A stretch of 7,412 bases of DNA from CAYLZW01 sp964388085 (lineage in GTDB: Bacteria > Myxococcota > UBA727 > CAYLZW01): assembly GCA_964388085.1 (NCBI GenBank), contig CAYLZW010000285.1, forward strand, positions 1 through 7,412, in the 5' to 3' direction. Below are positions 1 through 6,119 of this stretch, in pieces. Within the stretch, counting starts at the first letter, position 1; each line of letters opens with the position of its first letter. Below the pieces are notes generated by a model. It saw nothing but the letters and a program-made list of their open reading frames with translations. It was not told the DNA's origin and made no database searches. The position numbers and the translations under genes were made by a program.

Positions 1-2
1 TC

Positions 3-77
3 GACGAGGACAAGGGCACGTGCCGGGTCGAGCTGATCGACTTCGGCGCCGCCGCGGGCACGAAGGAGGCAGCGTGA
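3..77 (+). CDS. C-terminal end of an unidentified upstream gene (partial)
   Basis: An open frame runs from the left edge to a TGA at 75-77 and gives 24 residues, ending in IDFGAAAGTKEAA. No domain is visible in so short a piece. Its reality is supported by the junction: the TGA overlaps the next gene's GTG start in a GTGA arrangement, and the next gene's Shine-Dalgarno sequence lies inside this frame, typical of two genes in one operon. The neighbour is a helix-turn-helix protein of a type I recall beside site-specific recombinase genes, so a recombinase or accessory protein is possible, but that is a guess from context. Confidence 0.5.
   Translation, partial: DEDKGTCRVELIDFGAAAGTKEAA
63..69 (+). 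promoter_or_regulatory. Strong ribosome binding site deciding the GTG start at 74
   Basis: AAGGAGG lies 4 bases before the GTG at 74. An in-frame ATG at 20 has no comparable site and would add 18 Arg/Gly-rich residues (MPGRADRLRRRRGHEGGS) that overlap the upstream frame. The GTG is therefore the better start. Confidence 0.7.
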
Positions 78-556
78 GCGACCGGCAGACCAGCGATGAG
101 GGCGCGAGGAAGAACACGCCGAGCGACTACCGGGTGATCGAGGAGCCGATCTTCTGGCGCCGAAGCCGCAGCGTGGAGCTCACCCCGACGCCGCCGCCCG
201 ACAGGCCCGAGCCCGTGCGACGCCCCGCCAAGGTCGCCCGGCAGCTCGCGCTCGCGCACCACCTCCAGGCCGCCATCGAGCGCGGGCTCGTGGCCGACCA
301 GGCCGCCCTGGCGCGCAAGCTGGGGCTCACGCGCGCCCGGGTCACGCAGTTCTTCGACCTGCTCATGCTGGCCGCCGACCTCCAGGAGCAGGTGCTCGCC
401 CTCGAAGCCGTCGACGGCGCCGAGCCGATGGCCGAGCGGACGCTCCGGGCGGTGGCCCACGCGGGCACGTGGGCCGAGCAGCGGGCGGCCTTCCACGCGC
501 TCAATCCGGGCGGGCATACGGCAAATTGTGCTCCCGGTGCCCTGAACAACCGTTGA
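74..556 (+). CDS. ParB/KorB-like helix-turn-helix protein, possibly of a recombinase module
   Basis: The protein has 160 residues from the GTG at 74, chosen for its AAGGAGG site and 4-bp overlap with the preceding gene. Residues 1-50 are polar and proline-rich with no visible fold, including EPIFWRRSR. From residue 53 (KVARQLALAHHLQ) the chain looks helical, and residues 75-97 read as a helix-turn-helix (ALARKLGLTRARVTQFFDLL) of the ParB/KorB kind. Residues 100-150 (VLALEAVDGAEPMAERTLRAV, then a WAEQRAAFHAL segment) form a conserved-looking helical tail. It is probably a DNA-binding protein. I recall similar small proteins encoded next to serine recombinases in high-GC genomes, but no recombinase is visible here. 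The last residues (HTANCAPGALNNR) differ in character from the rest and could mark a junction. DNA binding is fairly secure; the biological role is not known. Confidence 0.75.
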   Translation: MSDRQTSDEGARKNTPSDYRVIEEPIFWRRSRSVELTPTPPPDRPEPVRRPAKVARQLALAHHLQAAIERGLVADQAALARKLGLTRARVTQFFDLLMLAADLQEQVLALEAVDGAEPMAERTLRAVAHAGTWAEQRAAFHALNPGGHTANCAPGALNNR

Positions 557-581
557 GCAGAGACGGGGTTCGGAATAGGAT
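553..581 (+). promoter_or_regulatory. Candidate sigma70-type promoter of the R-M operon
   Basis: TTGAGC (553-558) and TAGGAT (576-581) each match four of six bases of the -35 and -10 consensus and are separated by exactly 17 bases. They lie in the only gap of the window, immediately before the helix-turn-helix/hsdM operon, in sequence less GC-rich than the genes. Transcription would start near 588, leaving a leader of about 54 bases before the ATG at 642. The -35 box overlaps the upstream gene's stop codon. This is a consensus match only, and the host's sigma preferences are unknown. Confidence 0.4.
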
Positions 582-590
582 GGCGGCGCT

Positions 591-648
591 TGGAGTCTGA
601 TGCCGCCGCTATCCGTGAGTACCGCCCATGATGGAGCCCTGATGCCCG
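591..648 (+). repeat. Near-duplicated ribosome binding site and start codon motif
   Basis: TGGAGTCTGATGCCG (591-605) recurs as TGGAGCCCTGATGCCCG (632-648), with one base inserted in the spacer and one near the end. Each copy has a GGAG followed 4 or 5 bases later by an ATG, and in each the ATG overlaps a TGA of another frame (TGATG). The two ATGs (600 and 642) are in the same frame and are alternative starts of the small helix-turn-helix gene. Confidence 0.5.
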
Positions 649-848
649 ACGAGGTCCTGACCATCAAGGAGGTCGCCGCGCTGCTCAAGCTCGCGGAAAA
701 GACCGTGTACGCGATGGCGAACGCGGGTGAGATCCCCGCGTTCAAGATACGCGGACAGTGGCGCATCAAGCGGACCGAGCTGGACCAGTGGCTCGACGCG
801 CAGCCGCGTGGTCGTGGCGATGAGGGGGAGCACGATGGCGAAGCCTGA
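642..848 (+). CDS. Excisionase/MerR-type winged-helix DNA-binding protein at the head of the operon
   Basis: The protein has 68 residues from the ATG at 642, which has GGAG (633-636) 5 bases upstream. The in-frame ATG at 600 also has a GGAG and would add 14 residues, but the conserved domain begins just after 642. Residues 5-51 are a textbook HTH_17/excisionase-family domain: helix-turn-helix LTIKEVAALLKLAEKTVYAM, then a wing with IPAFKIRGQWRIKRTELDQW. The remainder (residues 52-68) is a polar, Gly/Glu-rich tail. The last 14 bases overlap the start of hsdM, so the two are probably translationally coupled. Small proteins of this family are often found just upstream of type I R-M genes. A role as a local transcription regulator is an inference; a recombination directionality factor is the alternative, and no integrase is visible nearby. 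Confidence 0.85.
   Translation: MPDEVLTIKEVAALLKLAEKTVYAMANAGEIPAFKIRGQWRIKRTELDQWLDAQPRGRGDEGEHDGEA
823..830 (+). promoter_or_regulatory. Ribosome binding site deciding the hsdM start at 835
   Basis: AGGGGGAG lies 4 bases before the ATG at 835. Earlier in-frame ATGs at 727 and 820 lie inside the preceding gene, lack such a site, and would add Arg/Ser-rich sequence that reads as out-of-frame translation of that gene. Confidence 0.6.
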
Positions 849-2481
849 GAACGGAACCAAGAAGCGCGGCCGGCCCCCGAAGGCCGAGGCTACGGTGCGC
901 GAGTCCGCGCCGCCGAGCGCGAACGGCAGCGTCGCGGAGCAGTCGAGCGCGATGCTCGGCTTCGAGGCGAAGCTCTGGCAGGCCGCCGACAAGCTCCGCA
1001 ACAACATGGACGCGGCCGAGTACAAACATGTCGTTCTCGGCCTCATCTTCCTGAAGTACATCTCCGATGCGTTTGAGGAGAAGTACGCAGCGCTCGCCGC
1101 AGACAAGAAGTCCGGCGCCGACCCCGAAGACCCGGACGAGTATCGCGCCGACAACATCTTCTGGGTGCCAAAGGACGCGCGCTGGTCACACCTCCAAGGC
1201 AAGGCGAAGCAGCCGACGATCGGCAAGCTTCTCGACGACGCCATGGTCGCCATCGAGCGCGACAACCCGACGCTCAAGGGCGTGCTGCCGAAGGACTACG
1301 CGCGACCGGCGCTCGACAAACAGCGCCTCGGCGAGCTCATCGACCTTATCGGCACCATCGGACTCGGCGACAAACAGAACCGCTCGCGGGACGTGCTCGG
1401 GCGCGTCTACGAGTACTTCCTCACGCGGTTCGCGTCGGCCGAAGGCAAGAACGGTGGCCAGTTCTACACGCCTCAGTGCGTGGTGCGCGTGCTCGTCGAG
1501 ATGCTCGCGCCGTACAAGGGGCGCGTCTTCGACCCGTGCTGCGGCTCGGGCGGCATGTTCGTCTCGAGCGAGAAGTTCGTCGAGGCCCACGGCGGTCGCA
1601 TCGGTGACGTGAGCATCTACGGCCAGGAGTCGAACCACACGACGTGGCGGCTCGCAATGCTGAACCTCGCCATCCGCGGCATCGACGCCAAGATCGCCCA
1701 CGGCGAGAGTTTCCACAGCGACGCGCACAAGGACCTGAAGGCCGACTACGTCCTTGCGAATCCGCCCTTCAACGACAGCGACTGGGGCGGCCAGCGCCTG
1801 CGCGAGGACGTGCGCTGGAAGTACGGCGTTCCGCCCGCCGGCAACGCGAACTTCGCCTGGGTGCAGCACTTCCTCCACCACCTCTCGCCGACCGGAATTG
1901 CGGGCTTCGTGCTGGCGAACGGCAGCATGTCGTCGCAGCAGTCGGGCGAAGGCGACATCCGCAAAGCGATCGTCGAGGCGGATCTCGTCGACTGCATGGT
2001 CGCGCTGCCCGGGCAGCTCTTCTACTCGACGCAGATCCCCGTCTGCCTCTGGTTTCTCGCGCGGGATAAGAAGAACGGCCTCGGCGGTCGAGGCAAGAAG
2101 ATGCGCAACCGCCAGAAGGAGACGCTCTTCATCGACGCGCGCAAGCTCGGCACGCTCGTCGACCGCGTCCATCGCGAGCTCTCCGACGACGACATCGCGA
2201 AGATCGCCGACACGTACCACCGCTGGCGCGGTGACGGCGCAGGCAAGTACGAGGACGTGCCCGGCTTCTGCAAGAGCGCGACGACCGAAGAGATCGCCGC
2301 GCACCAGTTCGTGCTCACGCCGGGTCGCTATGTCGGTGCAGAAGAAGTCGAGGACGACGGCGAGCCTTTCGACGAGAAGATGAAGCGCCTCGTGGCGACG
2401 CTCGAAGAGCAGTTCGCCGAAGGCGCGCGGCTGGAGAAGGAGATCAGGAAGAATCTGCGGGGGCTTGGGTATGGGGGGTGA
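835..2481 (+). CDS. hsdM: Type I restriction-modification system modification subunit (N6-adenine DNA methyltransferase)
   Basis: HsdM transfers a methyl group from S-adenosylmethionine to N6 of adenine in the bipartite site chosen by HsdS. As M2S it is the modification enzyme, and with HsdR it forms the restriction complex. The 548-residue length is normal. Residues 1-16 contain a basic KKRGRPPK stretch resembling an AT-hook. The HsdM N-terminal helical domain follows (FEAKLWQAADKLRNNM, then YKHVVLGLIFLKYISDAF). The catalytic domain has GGQFYTP at 207-213, the SAM-binding motif I DPCCGSGGMF at 233-242, and the catalytic motif IV NPPF at 309-312. The C-terminal part includes FVLTPGRYVG, common in the family, and ends in a charged helix likely to pack on HsdS. 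No frameshift or lost motif is seen, so the methylase should be active. The gene overlaps the regulator-like gene by 14 bp and hsdS by 11 bp. Confidence 0.97.
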   Translation: MAKPENGTKKRGRPPKAEATVRESAPPSANGSVAEQSSAMLGFEAKLWQAADKLRNNMDAAEYKHVVLGLIFLKYISDAFEEKYAALAADKKSGADPEDPDEYRADNIFWVPKDARWSHLQGKAKQPTIGKLLDDAMVAIERDNPTLKGVLPKDYARPALDKQRLGELIDLIGTIGLGDKQNRSRDVLGRVYEYFLTRFASAEGKNGGQFYTPQCVVRVLVEMLAPYKGRVFDPCCGSGGMFVSSEKFVEAHGGRIGDVSIYGQESNHTTWRLAMLNLAIRGIDAKIAHGESFHSDAHKDLKADYVLANPPFNDSDWGGQRLREDVRWKYGVPPAGNANFAWVQHFLHHLSPTGIAGFVLANGSMSSQQSGEGDIRKAIVEADLVDCMVALPGQLFYSTQIPVCLWFLARDKKNGLGGRGKKMRNRQKETLFIDARKLGTLVDRVHRELSDDDIAKIADTYHRWRGDGAGKYEDVPGFCKSATTEEIAAHQFVLTPGRYVGAEEVEDDGEPFDEKMKRLVATLEEQFAEGARLEKEIRKNLRGLGYGG

Positions 2482-3787
2482 AACCATCTGGCCGACGCGG
2501 CCACTGAAGGATTGCGCCGTTTGGTACTCCGGCGGCACGCCGAACAAGGCCACCCCGCGCTACTGGGGCGGCTCGATCCCGTGGATCAGTGCGAAAAGCC
2601 TCAACGACTTCTTCGTGTCGGACTCCGAGGATCGCGTCACCGAGGAGGGCGCTCGAAACGGCACACGCCTGGTCCCGAAGGACAGCATCCTCTTCATCGT
2701 TCGCGGGATGAGCCTCAAGAGCGAGTTCCGCATGGGCATCGCCACACGCCCCGTCACCTTCAACCAAGACCTGAAGGCGCTCGTCGCCGTGAACGACGTT
2801 GCGCCCGCGTACCTCGCCTACGCGATCCGGTCGAAGACGACCGAGATCCTGCAGATGGTCGGCGAGGCGGGTCACGGGACCGGCGTGCTTCCCACGGATC
2901 GCATCCAGGCACTGGAGATTCCTGTCCCCTCACTCGACGAGCAACATGGAGTCGCCGCAATCGTGGGCGCGCTGGACGCCAAGATCGAACTGAACCGGAA
3001 GATGAACGCGACGCTCGAGGCAATGGCGCGGGCGCTGTTCAAGTCGTGGTTCGTCGACTTCGACCCCGTGCGCACTAAGGCGGAAGGCCGCGCCCCTTGG
3101 GGGATGGACGCCGAGACCGCGAAGCTGTTCCCGAGCGAGTTCGTCGATTCGGAGCACGGGTCGATTCCGAAGGGGTGGGCTGCGGTGCCGGTCTACGACA
3201 TCGCGACGTACGTGAACGGCGCGGCCTACAAGGCGTTCCAGCCCAACGATGAGAGGCGTGGTCTACCGATTATCAAGATCGCCGAGCTCAAGGCCGGCGT
3301 CACCGCACAGACGAAGTTCTCCGAGGTGGCAATGCCGGAGAAGTATCGCCTTCGCACCGGCGACATCCTCTTCTCGTGGTCGGGCAACCCGGACACGTCG
3401 ATCGACACGTTCGTCTGGGCTCACGGTGAAGCCTGGCTGAACCAGCACATCTTTCGCGTCGACTGCCGCAGTCCCGGCGACCGCTCATTCGTCCTCGCGA
3501 CGCTGAAGTACCTGCGGCCGGTCTTCGCCGAGATCGCGCGTAACAAGCAGACGACCGGGCTTGGGCACGTCACCGCTGGCGACATGCAGCGCCTGTTGGT
3601 CGTGAAGCCCGACTGGCAGGTGCTCCGCGCATGGGAGCGCGTGGCTTCGCCAGTCTTTGCAGCCGCGTTCCACAACGAGCTGGAGTCGACCTCACTCGCT
3701 CGCATCCGTGACGAGCTCCTGCCGCGCCTGCTCTCGGGCGAGCTCCCGGTCGACGCAGCCGAGCGTGCAGTCGAGGAGGTCGCGTGA
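2471..3787 (+). CDS. hsdS: Type I restriction-modification system specificity subunit
   Basis: HsdS recognises the two halves of the DNA target and holds the M and R subunits together. The ATG at 2471 (438 residues) is preferred: a G-rich stretch (2459-2463) lies 7 bases upstream, and a TTG at 2465 would add only two residues. The two-repeat layout is clear. The first target recognition domain opens with WPTRPLKDCAVWYSGGTP (GGTP at 21-24) and runs to about residue 155. A conserved spacer helix follows (SLDEQHGVAAIVGALDAKIE, then ALFKSWFVDFDPVR at 188-201), typical of the family. The second domain opens with PKGWAAVPVYDIA at 233 and ends with a second helix containing LARIRDELLPRLLSGEL. Length and order are normal, with no truncation. 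The target sequence cannot be read from the protein. The gene overlaps hsdM by 11 bp and the downstream ATPase gene by 4 bp. Confidence 0.96.
   Translation: MGGETIWPTRPLKDCAVWYSGGTPNKATPRYWGGSIPWISAKSLNDFFVSDSEDRVTEEGARNGTRLVPKDSILFIVRGMSLKSEFRMGIATRPVTFNQDLKALVAVNDVAPAYLAYAIRSKTTEILQMVGEAGHGTGVLPTDRIQALEIPVPSLDEQHGVAAIVGALDAKIELNRKMNATLEAMARALFKSWFVDFDPVRTKAEGRAPWGMDAETAKLFPSEFVDSEHGSIPKGWAAVPVYDIATYVNGAAYKAFQPNDERRGLPIIKIAELKAGVTAQTKFSEVAMPEKYRLRTGDILFSWSGNPDTSIDTFVWAHGEAWLNQHIFRVDCRSPGDRSFVLATLKYLRPVFAEIARNKQTTGLGHVTAGDMQRLLVVKPDWQVLRAWERVASPVFAAAFHNELESTSLARIRDELLPRLLSGELPVDAAERAVEEVA
3774..3779 (+). promoter_or_regulatory. Ribosome binding site for the GTG-initiated ATPase gene
   Basis: AGGAGG lies 4 bases before the GTG at 3784, inside the end of hsdS. 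With the GTGA overlap it supports this start and suggests that translation of the ATPase follows termination on hsdS. Confidence 0.65.
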
Positions 3788-6117
3788 AGCTCACGCGCAT
3801 CACCAAGCTACGCCACCGCGTGTTTCGCGATTTCGCGTGGCCGAGCCACCTCCACGCTTTCGGCCAATTCAACGTTGTCTACGGCTGGAACGGCTGTGGG
3901 AAGACGACGTTGTCGTCGCTCCTTTCGCTCGTCGAGAAGAAGACCGCGCTCACCGAGGGTGAGGTCGAGCTGGAATTCGACGGCGCGACGAGGGTTGGAG
4001 GCTCCGCGTTCGCGTCGGCGCGGCTCCCCCAGGTCCGCGTCTTCAACCGCGACTTCATCAACGCCACTCTGTCGCAGGCGGGCGGCATCGCGCCAATCTA
4101 CTTCCTCGGCGAAGACAGCGTCGAGAAGCAAGCACGGGTCGACCAGCTCAAGAAGGACCTCGCCTTCGCCAACACCGAGGTGATGGCCGCCCAGACGGAG
4201 AAGACGAACGCAGACTCGAAGCTCGACGACTTCTGTAGGGACAAGGCGAAGCTCATCAAAGAGCTGCTGACCACCGGCCACAGCACGGCTTACAACAACT
4301 ACGACAAGCGACCTTTCAAGCGCGCAGTCCAAGCGCTGAATGCGCAGAGTGCCGAAACCTCGGTCCTCACCGACGAGCAGAAAGCACCCCTGCGTAGTCA
4401 GAAGGACGCGCAGCCAAAGTCGGACATCTCGAAGATCAGCGCTCCGTCCATCGACCTCGCTGGGCTCACGACCGAGGTCGAGGCCATCGTCGGTCGCTCC
4501 GTCGTCGCGCAGACGCTCAACGAGCTGACGACCAACGCCAAGCTCGCTGGGTGGGTGCAGCAGGGACTCGTCCTCCACTCGGGCGAGCACGCCTCCAACA
4601 CCTGCCGCTTCTGCCAGCAGCCGCTCCAGGCCATGCGGCGCGCTGCGCTCGAAGCGCACTTCAACGACGCCTTCGCAACCTTCCAGAAGGACTTGGCTGC
4701 ACTCCTCGCGAAGCTGAAAGCGGCCAAGCAGAGCGCGGGCTCGCTGTCGCTACCCGACGCTTCGCGCTTCTACGAGTCGCTCACATCGGAAGTGTCCACC
4801 GCGAGCGCGAAGGTGTCGACGGCGCTGTCCGAGACCAATGTTGCGCTCGACGCCCTCATCGCGCGCGTCGAGGCCAAGCGCGACAATCCATTCGCACCCG
4901 CCGCCACGGCGGCTCCAACCGCGACGCCGCCGTCCTCGCTCGCCGACGCGGTCGTTGCCCTCAATGCGATCGTTGAGAGGCACAACCAGACCTCGGCGCA
5001 GTTCAAGGCGTCGGTCGACGAGGCCTGCAAGAAGCTAGAAGCATCCTACGTCGCCGAGGCCCATGCCGAGTTCGTTCAGCTCTCCGACGCGGTGACGACC
5101 GCGAACACAGCGCTGGAGGACATCAAGGCCAAGCCCGCAGGCATCCAGGCCCAGATCGATGAGCTGGAGCGCGCGATCCTCGAACATCGCCGTCCCGCTG
5201 ACGAGCTGACCGAGGAACTCCGCGCCTATCTCGGGCGGGACGAAATGCGCTTCGAGGTGAAGGGCACGGGCTACGCCCTCACGCGCGGCGGCCAGCCAGT
5301 GTCGCACCTGAGCGAGGGCGAGCGCACGGCGATCGCGTTCCTCTATTTCCTCAAGTCATTGCAGGACAAGACCTTCGACATGAAGAACGGAATCGTCGTC
5401 ATCGACGATCCCGTCTCGAGCCTCGACGCCAACGCGCTGTTCTCGGCCTTCGGCTACATGAAGGAGCGCACCAAGCAGGCCGGGCAGCTCTTCATCTTCA
5501 CGCACAGCTTCCCGTTCTTCCGCCTGGTGAAGAACTGGTTCCATCACCTGCCGAAGCAGAAGAGCCCGCAGGTCGAACGTCGCCTCGGTCGGTTCTTCCT
5601 GCTTCGCTCTCGCCGGCACACCGACGGCTCGCGCACCAGCGAGCTAGGGCATCTCGATCCGCTCCTCCAGGAGCACGAGTCGGAGTACCAGTACCTGTTC
5701 AAGCGCGTCTACGACGAGGCGCATCGCGATGACGTCGTCCAGTTGGAGCATCACTACGGACTGCCCAACGTCGCGCGCCGTTTGATCGAGGCGTTCCTCG
5801 CGTTCCGCTTCCCCGAGATGAGCGGCGACCTCGGGCCGCGCCTCGACCGCGTGACCTTCGACAACGCGAAGAAGACCCGCATCCTGCGGCTACTCAATAC
5901 GTACTCGCACGCAGGCGCGATTTCCGACCCTGAGCACGACCTCTCGCTCCTCGCCGAGACGCAGCCCGTGCTGCTCGATGTGCTGGAGTTGATGAAGACG
6001 GTCGACAAGGATCACTACGAAGGGCTGGAGAAGCTCGTCGCGCCGTCCGACGGCCCCCCCTCCTCGGCCGAGCAGGCCGGCACCGGCGCCAAGCACGCCG
6101 CCTTGGAGGTCGCCTGA
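3784..6117 (+). CDS. RloC/PrrC-like AAA_13 ATPase, putative tRNA anticodon nuclease
   Basis: A 777-residue ABC-type ATPase. Seen in the sequence: Walker A GWNGCGKTT at 34-42, charged helical stretches likely to form coiled coil (about 115-165 and 280-335), a CxxC pair (C274, C277 in TCRFCQQPL), a Pro/Ala-rich link (368-385), ABC signature LSEGE at 509-513, Walker B IVVIDDP at 537-543 followed by SSLD, and switch histidine H574. The last 200 residues contain R665-x3-E669 in NVARRLIEAF and H709 in NTYSH. Known: E. coli PrrC uses Arg320, Glu324 and His356 to cut tRNA-Lys in the anticodon loop, and RloC adds a coiled coil with a zinc hook and cuts out the wobble nucleotide. The R/E spacing is identical; the E-to-H gap is 40 here and 32 in PrrC. 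Position between hsdS and hsdR matches the EcoprrI locus. The CxxC and length favour RloC over PrrC (about 396 residues). The family is secure; the nuclease activity is inferred. Confidence 0.85.
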   Translation: MKLTRITKLRHRVFRDFAWPSHLHAFGQFNVVYGWNGCGKTTLSSLLSLVEKKTALTEGEVELEFDGATRVGGSAFASARLPQVRVFNRDFINATLSQAGGIAPIYFLGEDSVEKQARVDQLKKDLAFANTEVMAAQTEKTNADSKLDDFCRDKAKLIKELLTTGHSTAYNNYDKRPFKRAVQALNAQSAETSVLTDEQKAPLRSQKDAQPKSDISKISAPSIDLAGLTTEVEAIVGRSVVAQTLNELTTNAKLAGWVQQGLVLHSGEHASNTCRFCQQPLQAMRRAALEAHFNDAFATFQKDLAALLAKLKAAKQSAGSLSLPDASRFYESLTSEVSTASAKVSTALSETNVALDALIARVEAKRDNPFAPAATAAPTATPPSSLADAVVALNAIVERHNQTSAQFKASVDEACKKLEASYVAEAHAEFVQLSDAVTTANTALEDIKAKPAGIQAQIDELERAILEHRRPADELTEELRAYLGRDEMRFEVKGTGYALTRGGQPVSHLSEGERTAIAFLYFLKSLQDKTFDMKNGIVVIDDPVSSLDANALFSAFGYMKERTKQAGQLFIFTHSFPFFRLVKNWFHHLPKQKSPQVERRLGRFFLLRSRRHTDGSRTSELGHLDPLLQEHESEYQYLFKRVYDEAHRDDVVQLEHHYGLPNVARRLIEAFLAFRFPEMSGDLGPRLDRVTFDNAKKTRILRLLNTYSHAGAISDPEHDLSLLAETQPVLLDVLELMKTVDKDHYEGLEKLVAPSDGPPSSAEQAGTGAKHAALEVA
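6105..6109 (+). promoter_or_regulatory. Ribosome binding site for hsdR
   Basis: GGAGG at the end of the ATPase gene lies 10 bases before the ATG at 6120. The stop of the preceding gene falls between them, so ribosomes finishing that gene could restart directly on hsdR. Confidence 0.5.
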
Positions 6118-6119
6118 CC

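Noticed and set aside
521..531. Imperfect 11-bp palindrome GCAAATTGTGC as an operator
   Set aside because: Only four of five arm positions pair, it lies inside the coding end of the upstream HTH gene, and it is not repeated elsewhere in the leader.
506..537. CCGGG...CCCGG inverted repeat as a terminator for the upstream gene
   Set aside because: The stem is 5 bp around a 22-base loop, lies inside the coding sequence, and has no following T-run.
727..834. Extended hsdM start at the ATG at 727
   Set aside because: The extra 36 residues are Ser/Arg-rich out-of-frame translation of the HTH gene. The ATG at 835 has an AGGGGGAG site and leads into the expected HsdM sequence.
1531..1560. Cys-Cys in HsdM motif I (DPCCGSGG) as a damaged SAM site
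   Set aside because: The glycines and Asp that define the motif are intact, and Cys or Ala at this position is normal variation in HsdM proteins.
1186..2553. A 455-codon open frame on the - strand across hsdM
   Set aside because: It is antisense to a gene with intact methyltransferase motifs, is rich in Arg, Val and Ala with no recognisable domain, and long antisense frames are expected from codon bias in GC-rich genes.
3808..4659. A 283-codon open frame on the - strand across the ATPase gene
   Set aside because: It is antisense to Walker A and the CxxC region, with no recognisable domain or ribosome binding site.
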